In this document: positions 43,031 through 51,287 of the stretch, in pieces
Layout: each line of letters begins with the position of its first letter
Position numbering within the stretch: position 1 is the stretch's first letter
NCBI GenBank assembly: GCA_011390335.1
Contig: JAABSO010000002.1
Location: 1-64,000 of the forward strand
Length of the DNA stretch: 64,000 nt
Direction of reading: 5' to 3'
DNA from: Desulfotignum sp.
Lineage (GTDB): Bacteria; Desulfobacterota; Desulfobacteria; Desulfobacterales; Desulfobacteraceae
Made by a program: the position numbers and the translations under genes
The notes under the pieces: generated by a model
Database searches by the model: none
Seen by the model: the letters and a program-made list of their open reading frames with translations, nothing else
What the model was told of the DNA's origin: nothing

Positions 43031-43782
43031 GCCTGCCAGGGTGGTGCACTGTATCCCATGCGGGAAAAACAGGGCTCTTTTATGCCATGGGATGCCAGAT
43101 CCAAAAGCAGGTCCCCGGGGCGGCCGTCCCTGGCCAGGCACCCCTGCCGGTCCATGATAAGCATCCGTGTGGCGCAGGTGATGACCTCCTCTAAGTCATG
43201 GGTGGCCATGATGATGGTCTGCCCTCCCTGGTTCAACGCGCATATGGTTTTGATCAAAGATATGGATGACGGGTGGTCCAGATTGGCAAAAGGTTCATCC
43301 AGCACAATGATTTCAGGATCCATGACCAGAATGCCGGCAATGGTCAGCCGCCGTTTTTCCCCGCCGGACAGGGTGGCGGGATTCCGGTCTTTCAGAAGGG
43401 ACAGATCCAGCCGTACCAGAGTCTGCATCACTTTTTTTTGAATCACATGACAGGGCATTTTCAAATTTTCCGGACCGAATGCCACTTCATCATATACCGT
43501 ATCTCCCACGATCTGGGTGTCAGCATCCTGAAAAACCATCCCCACAGTTCTGCGTGCTGTGGTTATATCAGATTTTACCGGTTTGCCATGCAGCCGGACA
43601 TCGCCTGATGTGGGCAGCAGCAGGCCGTTGAGATGCCGTATCAAGGTGGTTTTCCCACACCCGTTGGGACCGGCCACCAGGATAAACTCTTTGGGAAACA
43701 CCTGGAAAGAAACATCCTGTATGCCCCCGCCGGATGTGAACTGGTGCGTCAGGTGATCAATTTCCAGAATCGGGTGGTCCAT
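43027..43782 (-). CDS. bioM: ECF transporter ATPase BioM
   Basis: 251 residues from ATG 43780-43782 (a longer frame to 43926 overlaps bioY and is rejected). Walker A GPNGCGKTT, Q-loop FQDADTQ, signature LSGGEKRR, Walker B IIVLDEPFANLD and switch THDLEE are present, as in CbiO/BioM. It lies 5 bases after bioY. Confidence 0.9.
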   Translation of the reverse strand: MDHPILEIDHLTHQFTSGGGIQDVSFQVFPKEFILVAGPNGCGKTTLIRHLNGLLLPTSGDVRLHGKPVKSDITTARRTVGMVFQDADTQIVGDTVYDEVAFGPENLKMPCHVIQKKVMQTLVRLDLSLLKDRNPATLSGGEKRRLTIAGILVMDPEIIVLDEPFANLDHPSSISLIKTICALNQGGQTIIMATHDLEEVITCATRMLIMDRQGCLARDGRPGDLLLDLASHGIKEPCFSRMGYSAPPWQA

Positions 43783-43787
43783 GGTGT

Positions 43788-44318
43788 CTACAGCTTGACA
43801 AAGGGCCGGATTTTTCCGGCAATGACTGCGGCGGCAGCTATTTTTACCGTATCTCCCAAAAGAAAAGGAACCATGCCCGCTGCCACGGCCTTTCCCCAGG
43901 ACAGGGAAAAGGCGATCTTGAGCCATGGTACCCCGGCAGCATACACAACCATTGATCCTGCGACCGCAGCAAGGATGTCACCGCCCAATCTTTTCCCCAA
44001 AGCCCTGGACAGGACGCCGGTGACCAGAACAGCCGGCAGATATCCAAGCAGGTACCCGCCTGTGGGGCCGAACAGTTTGCCGATGCCTGATGTGCCGCCG
44101 GCAAACACCGGGAGACCTGCCAGGCCAGTCAGCAGGTATACCCCCACACAGGCAAGTCCCCATGCCGGGCCCAGGATCAGGCCGGCCAGCAGGACAAACA
44201 TGTTCTGGAGCACAATGGGTACCGGCCCGATGGGGATGGCGATAAATGCGCCCATGCAAATGAGTGCAACAAACAGGGCGGTGTTAACCATGGGTCTTAG
44301 TGGGTATGCCGGCGGCAT
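43788..44318 (-). CDS. bioY: Biotin transporter substrate-binding subunit BioY
   Basis: 176 residues with six predicted helices. The BioY hallmark GLAGLPVFAGGTSG is at about 65-80, followed by GPTGGYLLGYL. It binds biotin in the membrane; here complete ECF partners BioM and BioN follow directly. It is 47 bases after birA, in the same transcription unit, so it falls under the BirA operator upstream of birA. Confidence 0.93.
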   Translation of the reverse strand: MPPAYPLRPMVNTALFVALICMGAFIAIPIGPVPIVLQNMFVLLAGLILGPAWGLACVGVYLLTGLAGLPVFAGGTSGIGKLFGPTGGYLLGYLPAVLVTGVLSRALGKRLGGDILAAVAGSMVVYAAGVPWLKIAFSLSWGKAVAAGMVPFLLGDTVKIAAAAVIAGKIRPFVKL

Positions 44319-44365
44319 GGGCAGTCTCCTTGCAGTATCTTTTTCATGTGAACAATTAATCGCTT

Positions 44366-45337
44366 TCAGGTGTGAAAGCAGTCTCCGTAAATGATTCTAT
44401 GCATCTTTTGGTTGGCATCCTTCAAAAGCAGGGTACCGGTATCATCCACATCCATGGCCAGTCCCTGAAGGATCTGTTTGTGTGTTTCCACCCTGACCTT
44501 GGAACCGATGGTGGCGGTTCGTTCTTTCCATGCTTTCATGATGGTTGCAGGCTCCATATCCCGGGTCTGAAAAACAAATTCCGTAAGAAAGGCCGTCAGG
44601 ATTTTTTTGCGGGAAACAGGATGCCCCAGGATTTGCCGGATGGATACGGCATCGAACAACGCTGAGCCGGGATCATTGTTGACATTAATGCCGATGCCCA
44701 CCAGCAGAAACCGGATCATATCTGCCTGGGTTTCGATTTCAGACAAAAGGCCCACAAGTTTTTTACCGTTCCAAAGCAGGTCATTGGGCCATTTGACCCG
44801 GACGTCAATGGTGAAAAGTTTTTCCAGTGCCTTTGACAGGCTCAAAGAAGCGGCAAAGTTGTAGAGGTATGCCAGGGGCGGGGGGATGTCAGGGGCCAGG
44901 ATCAGTGTAAACCACAACCCCCCCCGGCCGGATTCCCATTGCCGGTTGAGACGGCCCCTGCCCCGGGTCTGGTGCTCCGCCACCACACAGCTTAAGTGCG
45001 GCGCACCTTTTCTGGCCAGGTCCCGGGCCGTGTCCATGGTGGTTTCCACCTGTGGAAAATAAAATATCCGGTCCTGTAAAAGGATATCTGAACTGCCGGG
45101 TAAAGGGCCGTCAAAGCAGAAGGGCAAAACCAGGTCATGGGAATCCACCAGGTGATAGCCCTTGGGACCCGATCCAATGGCAAACCCCTCTTTTTTTAAG
45201 GCAGTGATATGCTTCCACACCGCCACCCGGGACATACCGGTAAATTTGCTGAGGGTTACGCCGGAAACAATGCCTCCCTTTTCCCGGTAAAGCAGTTCCA
45301 GGATTTTATTGCGGATATTTTGTGTCTGGTTAACCAT
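44366..45337 (-). CDS. birA: Bifunctional biotin-protein ligase and biotin operon repressor
   Basis: 323 residues. The N-terminal winged helix (about 5-65, SGVTLSKFTGMSRVAVWKHI) is the DNA-binding domain of class II BirA. The catalytic core has GRGRLNRQWESGRGGLWFT (biotinyl-5'-AMP loop) and KWPNDLLWNGKKLVGLL. A C-terminal SH3-like domain ends the protein. It loads biotin onto carboxylases and represses biotin genes when biotinyl-AMP accumulates. The operator overlaps its own start codon. Confidence 0.96.
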   Translation of the reverse strand: MVNQTQNIRNKILELLYREKGGIVSGVTLSKFTGMSRVAVWKHITALKKEGFAIGSGPKGYHLVDSHDLVLPFCFDGPLPGSSDILLQDRIFYFPQVETTMDTARDLARKGAPHLSCVVAEHQTRGRGRLNRQWESGRGGLWFTLILAPDIPPPLAYLYNFAASLSLSKALEKLFTIDVRVKWPNDLLWNGKKLVGLLSEIETQADMIRFLLVGIGINVNNDPGSALFDAVSIRQILGHPVSRKKILTAFLTEFVFQTRDMEPATIMKAWKERTATIGSKVRVETHKQILQGLAMDVDDTGTLLLKDANQKMHRIIYGDCFHT

Positions 45338-45358
45338 AACAGGATAAAGTGGTTAACA
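45328..45358. promoter_or_regulatory. BirA operator overlapping the birA start
   Basis: GGTTAACC, a 15-base spacer, then GGTTAACA. The second half matches the inferred BirA half-site GGTTnACA exactly and the first differs at one position from TGTnAACC. The left half covers codons 1-3 of birA, so BirA with biotinyl-AMP should repress the whole birA-bioYMN operon. Confidence 0.75.
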
Positions 45359-45486
45359 GAATATCAGAACCAGGTCAAGAAAAATCGTTGTTCCCTGGAT
45401 ATTTGCCATAAGTGCATTGGTTTTTCAATCGTTCCATGGTGTGTACTGGTCCCAAGCCCCTGATGAATTTATCTGAATGGTTTTGC

Positions 45487-45515
45487 TTGCACATGGCTGC
45501 CATCTGGTTTATAAA
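45487..45515 (+). promoter_or_regulatory. Sigma-70 promoter for the following hypothetical gene
   Basis: TTGCAC (45487-45492), exactly 17 bases, TATAAA (45510-45515). AAAAGGA lies about 15-20 bases downstream and the ATG at 45542. Confidence 0.6.
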
Positions 45516-45541
45516 AAAACCTGGATAAAAAGGAAATACCC

Positions 45542-46081
45542 ATGCAGGTGTTGCGACAGATACTGCCCCATGCAGCAGATTTCAAGCGCTTCTGGAAACA
45601 GGCAGGCCCCTTTGCTTTTGCTTTGACCAGTGCTGAATTCCCACCGGTTCTTCTGGCACCGGAGGAATGGATTTTCGGTCACACAGCCAAAGATGTGCTC
45701 AAAGAACTGATGCAGTTCAACCAGAATAAAATGGCCTTTGTTCCTGCTGATTTTAATCCGGACAATCAGGGCATCCTGCGTCCTGAAAATCTGATTCCCT
45801 GGAAGATCCGCCATTTTCCAGAGGAATGGAACCATATGGCAACCAGCTTTTTTATGCCCCAAGGACATCTGACACAGGCGGTGGCAGAACAGATCAGGAT
45901 TGATTCCGGTGAGGAAGATGACATCCTGCAGGTGGCATCAGCATTTTTTGTGCTTTTGGAAAAAAACCTGGATGCCATGGGATATGTTCTCTTAAGACCC
46001 CGGGCAGGATCCAGATATGCAGCCATCCGCAAATATCTGGCAGAATGGGAACAAGATGAAGCAGATGCCGGTCTGGTATAA
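45542..46081 (+). CDS. Protein of unknown function, 179 residues
   Basis: I do not recognise this protein. It is soluble, with no signal peptide or membrane segment, acidic toward the C-terminus, and has no Cys. Visible strings include TSAEFPPVLLAPEEWIFG and PWKIRHFPEEWNHMATSF. It has its own promoter (45487-45515), a good ribosome site and ATG start, and faces the ATP-grasp gene convergently with only 9 bases between the stops. Codon use looks like that of its neighbours. Confidence 0.75.
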   Translation: MQVLRQILPHAADFKRFWKQAGPFAFALTSAEFPPVLLAPEEWIFGHTAKDVLKELMQFNQNKMAFVPADFNPDNQGILRPENLIPWKIRHFPEEWNHMATSFFMPQGHLTQAVAEQIRIDSGEEDDILQVASAFFVLLEKNLDAMGYVLLRPRAGSRYAAIRKYLAEWEQDEADAGLV

Positions 46082-46090
46082 GGTTTCGGG

Positions 46091-46876
46091 TTACACCGCA
46101 TCCGTGAGTATCAGGTGGCACAACAGTTTTTTATAGTTGATTCCCGCTTTTTGAAATCCTTTGGTGCCATATTTCATATTGCCTTCCAGCACAAAATACC
46201 GGTTGCCTGAATGCAGTATGTCAATACCCACATCATCCCATCCGCACGCTTTTGCCGTTGAAAGGGCAAGGTCCAGGGCAGGTTTGGGCAAAGGATCAAA
46301 ACAGATGCTGCCTCCCTGGAATATATTGGTTTTAAAACAAGATGTCCCGGCTGTCCGCCAATAGGCCAGTACTACTTTCTGGCCGATCACTATGATGCGC
46401 ATATCTTTTTTTACGGGCATGTACTCCTGGATATAGGCCGGGCATTTCAGTGCCAGATATTCTGCCAGATCTGCCTGGTTTTGGATCAAAAATATGCCCT
46501 GCCCCCTGGCAGATCCCCTTGGAATCTTGGCGATAAAGGGAAAGGAAAACCAGTTTAGAATGGTTTTTTTTTGTTTTTCACCGTAGAATACCCGGGTTCT
46601 GGGGTGGGGGATCCCAAGCATCTGGAACATGGCGGTCTGCCGGATTTTATCCATGGCACAGGTATAGGTGTGGAAACTGGGAAAGGTGGGTTTTCCCGTG
46701 GCGTTGAAAAGACCGGCATAAAAAGCTGTGGGATAGAGCACCCGCCGGGCCGACAACAGGGCCTGTCTCTGGACGGCATCATAATCGTAAAAATTGGGAC
46801 GAAATCCCAGGGTGTGGATTTCAGGGCAGATTTTGAGACGGGCCCCGATGGCAACCGGCCTGTGCATCCGGGTCAT
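46091..46876 (-). CDS. ATP-grasp (RimK-like) ligase
   Basis: 261 residues from ATG 46874-46876, which overlaps the galE stop as ATGA; the frame upstream to 46927 lies inside galE. ATP-grasp features are visible: FPFIAKIPRGSARGQGIFLI (lysine and glycine loop), AYIQEYMPVKKDMRIIVIG, then VGIDIL and the metal-binding FVLEGNMKYG. The pattern resembles RimK-like carboxylate-amine ligases that add amino acids to peptides or small molecules. The substrate is not known. It is coupled to galE and the U32-like gene, which suggests one pathway. Confidence 0.8.
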   Translation of the reverse strand: MTRMHRPVAIGARLKICPEIHTLGFRPNFYDYDAVQRQALLSARRVLYPTAFYAGLFNATGKPTFPSFHTYTCAMDKIRQTAMFQMLGIPHPRTRVFYGEKQKKTILNWFSFPFIAKIPRGSARGQGIFLIQNQADLAEYLALKCPAYIQEYMPVKKDMRIIVIGQKVVLAYWRTAGTSCFKTNIFQGGSICFDPLPKPALDLALSTAKACGWDDVGIDILHSGNRYFVLEGNMKYGTKGFQKAGINYKKLLCHLILTDAV

Positions 46877-47886
46877 ACTGTATACCCTTGGGGATTGTTT
46901 TTCTGCCAGTTCCAGGTGTCTTTGCACATATCATCCAGGGTCTTCACTGCTTCCCATCCCAGCTCCTTTTTCGCCTTGGTGGGATCTGCCCAGCAGGCGG
47001 CAATATCCCCCGGTCTTCTGGGAACGATGTCATAGGGTATGGAACAGCCGCAGGCCCGCTGGAATCCTTCCACCATTTCAAGTACGGAATACCCCCTTCC
47101 TGTGCCCAGGTTGTAGGTAACGATCCCGGGGTTGGAAAAAAGTTTGGGAAGGGTCTTGATATGGCCGCATGCCAGGTCTGTCACATGGATGAAATCGCGC
47201 ACCCCTGTTCCGTCCGGGGTGTCATAATCATTGCCGAATACCTGGAGCCTGTCCAGAGATCCAATGGCCACCCGGGATATAAAGGGTACCAGATTGTTGG
47301 GAATACCCTGGGGATCTTCCCCGATCAGTCCGCTGGCATGGGCACCCACCGGGTTGAAATACCGCAGCAGGGCGATATTCCATTCCGGGTCTGCGTGAAA
47401 AAGGTCTGTCAGTATCTCTTCAATCATGAGTTTGGTTCTGCCGTAGGGGTTTGCTGCGGACAGGGGAAAATCCTCGGTGATGGGAAGGCTTGCAGGATCT
47501 CCGTATACGGTAGCAGAAGATGAAAATACAATGTTTTTCGGTCCTGACTGTGCCATCACAGACAGCAGGTTCAGGGTGCCTGTGATGTTGTTGTGAAAAT
47601 AGGTCAATGGCATGGTTACGGATTCACCCACAGCCTTGAGACCGGCAAAATGGATCACTGCATCAGGCCGGAACCGGGAAAAAATTTGGGTCACAGCCGC
47701 TTTGTCCAGCAGATCTGCCTGGAAAAACGCCAATGATTTTTTGGTGATCTTTTCCACACGGTTCAAAGATTCCTTTGAGCTGTTGGACAAATTGTCCAGT
47801 ACCGCAACATCATAGCCTTCGTGTAAAAGTTCCACGCAGGTATGGCTGCCGATATATCCGGCACCACCGGTGACAAGTATTTTCAT
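46873..47886 (-). CDS. galE: UDP-glucose 4-epimerase
   Basis: 337 residues from ATG 47884-47886, overlapping the upstream stop (ATGA). NAD-binding VTGGAGYIGSHTCVELL, catalytic Ser in FSSSATVYGDP and YxxxK in YGRTKLMIEE. C-terminal RRPGDIAACWADPTKAKKELGW is typical of GalE. It supplies UDP-galactose, probably for surface polysaccharide. Its placement between a U32-like and an ATP-grasp gene is unusual. Confidence 0.93.
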   Translation of the reverse strand: MKILVTGGAGYIGSHTCVELLHEGYDVAVLDNLSNSSKESLNRVEKITKKSLAFFQADLLDKAAVTQIFSRFRPDAVIHFAGLKAVGESVTMPLTYFHNNITGTLNLLSVMAQSGPKNIVFSSSATVYGDPASLPITEDFPLSAANPYGRTKLMIEEILTDLFHADPEWNIALLRYFNPVGAHASGLIGEDPQGIPNNLVPFISRVAIGSLDRLQVFGNDYDTPDGTGVRDFIHVTDLACGHIKTLPKLFSNPGIVTYNLGTGRGYSVLEMVEGFQRACGCSIPYDIVPRRPGDIAACWADPTKAKKELGWEAVKTLDDMCKDTWNWQKNNPQGYTV

Positions 47887-48947
47887 TGCATGTCCTTGTA
47901 TAGTTTTAAGGTTATGGGCTGTTTTCGGGCTGCATGTTTGAACAGTTCCCGGCATATCCCGCATTTTTTGCAAAATTTGTTACAATTTGCAAGGGTATTG
48001 AGAAAATCCGGGCCCAGCTTTTTGTTGTCAATATAATAGGTGTCAGCCAGAAAACCGGTGGCATCCATAAGTTCCAGAAGATTGCCGTCAAAAGACCTTT
48101 GGGTATAGGCGGCGATCACTTTGCGCAGGAATTTTGGTCCCAGGGTCCTCCCGCTGATCTTGATAGTATCGGCCAGACCGGCATAGGCATGTATGTCTTC
48201 GGGCCGGATAAAAGGGGTGCTTAAAAACAGGTGGGGGTGGTGAAAAAAGGTGTCATGACACCCGAGGGTGTGGCTTATGCGGTGGGTCTGTTCCTGGACC
48301 AGGCCTGTGTTGGACAACGAAATCTGGGCATCATGGGTGAGTTTAAAAGGGCAGTGGAGCAGGCACCCTTCATTTGCCATCAGTTCAATGCCCATTTGGG
48401 GATATGCCTGTCTGATACCCTGAACCGTTTTTTCAAGGGCGTGAAAATCCCGGTTCAAAGACCGGTCCAGAACCAGTTTCCCGGGCAGTCTGAATCCGGT
48501 TTTCCCGATGGCATCCAAAAGAAAGAAGGCTTTGGGAGCCGTATCTATCATCATGTTGATGCCGGGAACTGCCTCCAGTCGGGAAATCAGGCCATGGCCG
48601 GTTCTGGAAAAAGCATGTATGAGATACAGATCGGAAAATACAATGCCCTGGAGACCGATTGTTTCATGCAGTTTCTGGAGGGTCTCCAGGGTATGGGATA
48701 AAAAAAGATCATCCAGATACAGATCCGGCCTGACAAAGCGCGAATTAAGCAGACAATATGCTTTTATTCCGGTCACCCGGCCCAGGGTTTTTGCAAATAA
48801 AGATGGATCCATAGGCCCGGACTGCACCCTGGCATCCAGCACCGGCCCGGAAGGAAGGCCAAAATAAACCGATGCCAGATCAGCTTTTTTTTGTGCCAGG
48901 GTTTTGGCAAAAGCTGTGTCCGGAATAAAGGGTACGGATAATTTCAT
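47883..48947 (-). CDS. U32-peptidase-like TIM-barrel protein
   Basis: 354 residues. The central string ELMANEGCLLHCPFKLTHD resembles the Cys-containing signature of the U32/UbiU-UbiV/RlhA group, and the C-terminus has CNKFCKKCGIC, which could bind an Fe-S cluster or metal. The N-terminal half looks like a TIM barrel. Several U32 relatives are Fe-S hydroxylation partners rather than proteases, so peptidase activity should not be assumed. It is first of a three-gene coupled operon with galE and an ATP-grasp ligase. ATG at 48945-48947. Confidence 0.6.
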   Translation of the reverse strand: MKLSVPFIPDTAFAKTLAQKKADLASVYFGLPSGPVLDARVQSGPMDPSLFAKTLGRVTGIKAYCLLNSRFVRPDLYLDDLFLSHTLETLQKLHETIGLQGIVFSDLYLIHAFSRTGHGLISRLEAVPGINMMIDTAPKAFFLLDAIGKTGFRLPGKLVLDRSLNRDFHALEKTVQGIRQAYPQMGIELMANEGCLLHCPFKLTHDAQISLSNTGLVQEQTHRISHTLGCHDTFFHHPHLFLSTPFIRPEDIHAYAGLADTIKISGRTLGPKFLRKVIAAYTQRSFDGNLLELMDATGFLADTYYIDNKKLGPDFLNTLANCNKFCKKCGICRELFKHAARKQPITLKLYKDMQ

Positions 48948-49031
48948 GTGGACATGCTACAATATGCAATAGTTTGTTGGCAATAAATTAGATCCTTTTG
49001 TGCAAAATTATGGGAAAAACAGATCTATTCA

Positions 49032-49060
49032 TTGACAGGTTCAGGGGCCGTGATTAAAAT
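49032..49060 (+). promoter_or_regulatory. Strong sigma-70 promoter for the selenoprotein gene
   Basis: Perfect TTGACA (49032-49037), 17-base spacer, TAAAAT (49055-49060). The transcript would start near 49067, about 50 bases upstream of the ATG. Confidence 0.75.
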
Positions 49061-49116
49061 ATAGACATTCAGGCCGGTTTTACCTGAATCGAATAAACCA
49101 TAAGGAGAGTTTACAA

Positions 49117-49434
49117 ATGATTGAACTGACAGATCCTGCCAAAACGCAGATTGATGACTATTTTCAGGGGAAGGAACCTACCCCTATCCGGATTTTTCTC
49201 AATTCCGGCGGCTGAGGGGGACCTTCCCTTGCCATGGCTCTGGATGAGCCTAAAAACACGGATGATGCCTTTGATGTGAAAGGACATAAATTTGTTGTGG
49301 ACAAAGAGTTTATGCAAAAGGCTGAACGCATAAAGATTGATTTTACGGGCATGGGGTTCGCCCTGGATTCCAATATGGATCTTGGGGCATCCGGTTGCGG
49401 CAGTTGCGGTTCAGACGGCTCCTGCGGTGACTGA
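49117..49434 (+). CDS. HesB/IscA-like selenoprotein (UGA = selenocysteine)
   Basis: Reading through an in-frame TGA at 49213-49215 gives one 105-residue protein. It starts at ATG 49117 with AAGGAGAG upstream. Sec33 lies in NSGGUGGPSLAMALDEP. In the HesB-like selenoprotein family of Desulfobacterota the Sec occupies the place of the first conserved Cys of IscA. The C-terminus GCGSCGSDGSCGD supplies further Cys ligands. The sequence after the UGA folds as a bacterial SECIS-like hairpin. Without readthrough one would see a 32-residue stub and an orphan downstream frame. IscA proteins carry or deliver Fe-S clusters; the selenoprotein's own role is unproven. Confidence 0.88.
49207..49235 (+). promoter_or_regulatory. 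Bacterial SECIS element
   Basis: The stem UGAGGG / CCCUUG (with wobble pairs) closes a GGACCUU loop directly at the Sec codon 49213-49215, continuing outward with GGC / GCC. Bacterial SECIS hairpins lie immediately at or after the UGA with a G-containing apical loop, which this satisfies. Confidence 0.6.
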
Positions 49435-49455
49435 TTGCCGGTTTTGGTTTTCTTG

Positions 49456-49491
49456 AAAAAAGGTGTCCTGAAGTAACAGGGCGCCTTTTTT
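49456..49491 (+). terminator. Rho-independent terminator after the selenoprotein gene
   Basis: AAAAAGGTGTCCTG pairs with CAGGGCGCCTTTTTT around AAGTAA, ending in a T run, 22 bases after the stop codon. Confidence 0.85.
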
Positions 49492-49612
49492 ATTCATGTG
49501 ACACATAAAGAATCCTGGTCATGGTTTCAGGTATCCTTGACCCTTCCCTGGCTTCATGATAGCTTTATCATTGTGCACTTAAAAAAAATTTTGTGATGGT
49601 TGGATCCTTTTG

Positions 49613-50488
49613 ATGACACGCATTGCCTGTAAAGGTTTGACAGCTTTTTTCATGACCGGGATGTTTTTTCTCATGGCCGGCTGTGGTGACACAAAGACAT
49701 CAGACAAAGAAATGGTGCTTGGCCACTGGACCCAGCACAGAAACCGTGCCTATATCCTGCTGGTCATCAATCCCAAGGGAACATGGGAATCTTCTGTGCG
49801 TATCGCTGATGCCACCTCCAAGATTGTGGCCAGTAAAGGTGAAGCAGAGGGCACCTGGCATCTCCAGGACGGCCAATTGATCTTTACTGTCATGGAATCC
49901 ACCATTGACGATGTGTGGGCCAAAAATAACACCTATGTGTTTGAAGTCGTGGAATTACATGACCACCGCATGCTGCTGCAGGAGGAAAACGGGCGGAGGG
50001 CGGAATGGAAAAAAACTGGTGCCCGCAAACCAGGCGATAAAGATGAAAACACTGCAGTAACAATTCCCATGGCTCCCATAGCAGTGAATTTGAATAAAAT
50101 CAGTGCCGGCTCACCTGACAGGTTTCTTTGCATCAGCATGGAACTGGTCCTCAGGGAATTGATGCCTGGTCAGAAAATACCCCGGGTTCACCCCAGGGCC
50201 AAAGAAGCGGCAATTGTATTTCTCAGTTCTCTAATACACGGTGATGTTGAGGATTTTGACAAGGTTCAGGACCAGAAATCCCGTCTGAAGGGGGTGCTCA
50301 ATCCCTATATGGATGGTGTTATTGAAGATATCAACATCAAGCGTGTGATCGTGTCCACCTCCATGGAAAAGGTGGAGGAATTTTTCATTGAGCATGCCAT
50401 TGGTGCTGAAAAAAAAGGCAGCCCCGGTCACAATGAAAAAGAAACAAATCAGCAGGATACCGTATCGGAAGATGACCGGCAAACCTGA
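49613..50488 (+). CDS. Lipoprotein with FliL-like C-terminal domain
   Basis: 291 residues from ATG 49613 (a TTG at 49610 is the alternative). The N-terminus is a lipoprotein signal peptide with lipobox LMAGC, so the mature protein is anchored at its Cys. Residues about 35-140 form a small beta-rich domain (GHWTQHRNRAYILLVINPKG). Residues about 160-270 resemble the FliL stator-associated domain: DRFLCISMELVL, KEAAIVFLSS and IKRVIVSTSM, in the FliL order. FliL is normally a bitopic membrane protein beside flagellar genes; here there are none. The FliL similarity is by eye. Acidic, Gln-rich tail. Confidence 0.65.
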   Translation: MTRIACKGLTAFFMTGMFFLMAGCGDTKTSDKEMVLGHWTQHRNRAYILLVINPKGTWESSVRIADATSKIVASKGEAEGTWHLQDGQLIFTVMESTIDDVWAKNNTYVFEVVELHDHRMLLQEENGRRAEWKKTGARKPGDKDENTAVTIPMAPIAVNLNKISAGSPDRFLCISMELVLRELMPGQKIPRVHPRAKEAAIVFLSSLIHGDVEDFDKVQDQKSRLKGVLNPYMDGVIEDINIKRVIVSTSMEKVEEFFIEHAIGAEKKGSPGHNEKETNQQDTVSEDDRQT

Positions 50489-50501
50489 TGATCCATCCGG
50501 T

Positions 50502-51194
50502 TCAATCCGTGGACCTGGCAGCAATGAGAATGCCTGACCGGATGGATATCACCGCTTTTTTTTCAATAAAATAATTACTTATGCCAAGGGAATTGCCCAG
50601 ATAAAGGGTATGGTTCTCAAGCGGAAAGGCAAGCCCCTTAAGAGAAACCCCTTCCACCCGGGGGGATACAGGAATAAGGGAAAGCAGGTCACCAAGATCT
50701 CCTGAAAGTTCCAGCCGGTCTTTTACCAGGCAGATCTCATTATGGGGATCCAGGATCCGGGCCTGAACACCGGCATCTGTCAGATGCGTCAACATAAAAA
50801 TATTGGCCAAAGTGTGGTCAAGCCGCGTGCCGGTGGCAGCCAGAAAGGTGATGTCATCAGCCCCCTGATCAAGGGCATGGGCAAGGCACAATTGCGTGTC
50901 TGTCTGATTCTTGCGTGTGGGATGGGTGCGGATATCAACCCCCTTTTTTTTAAAAAAACGCAGTGCCTGGGGGGCAATGGAATCCAGGTCCCCGATGATG
51001 ATGTGGGGCAGGCGGTTCAGTTCCATCAGATGGGTTGCACCGCTGTCAGCAGCAATGATCAGATCTGCTGTCGAAAGAAGGTGATCAAGGCGCTGCTTCC
51101 ATTTTTCTTTTCTGTCCGTACCCTGGGGCCGGCTGCTGTCGGATGCGCTTGCGCCGGTGTAAAGGGATCCGCCGGCAATGATGATGCATTTCAT
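50502..51194 (-). CDS. thiN: Thiamine pyrophosphokinase
   Basis: 230 residues. Family motifs in order: IIAADSGATHL, GDLDSIAPQAL, RKNQTDTQLCL and ATGTRLDHTLANI, the ATP and thiamine sites of ThiN/TPK. The C-terminal beta domain has EGVSLKGLAFPLENHTL and SLGISN, the thiamine-stacking region. It converts thiamine to thiamine diphosphate. Convergent with the lipoprotein gene (13-base gap) and divergent from lptF. Confidence 0.93.
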   Translation of the reverse strand: MKCIIIAGGSLYTGASASDSSRPQGTDRKEKWKQRLDHLLSTADLIIAADSGATHLMELNRLPHIIIGDLDSIAPQALRFFKKKGVDIRTHPTRKNQTDTQLCLAHALDQGADDITFLAATGTRLDHTLANIFMLTHLTDAGVQARILDPHNEICLVKDRLELSGDLGDLLSLIPVSPRVEGVSLKGLAFPLENHTLYLGNSLGISNYFIEKKAVISIRSGILIAARSTD

Positions 51195-51249
51195 GCCTTG
51201 TTTTTTATCACAAAACAGCAGGCGTGAAAACCGGTATTTGTTTTGTGCC

Positions 51250-51278
51250 TTGACACTTTGGGTGCAAGCTTATATTTT
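51250..51278 (+). promoter_or_regulatory. Sigma-70 promoter of the lptF operon
   Basis: TTGACA (51250-51255), exactly 17 bases, TATTTT (51273-51278). Transcription would begin near 51285, only a few bases before ATG 51288. Confidence 0.65.
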
Positions 51279-51287
51279 TCATCAAAA

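Noticed and set aside
49213..49215. Nonsense mutation making a pseudogene
   Set aside because: The UGA falls exactly at the known Sec position of HesB-like selenoproteins, and promoter, SECIS-like hairpin and terminator are intact.
49234..49434. Short 66-residue gene with HesB-like C-terminus
   Set aside because: It is the 3' part of the selenoprotein gene. The upstream part is in the same frame through a UGA with a SECIS-like hairpin, and this ATG has no ribosome site.
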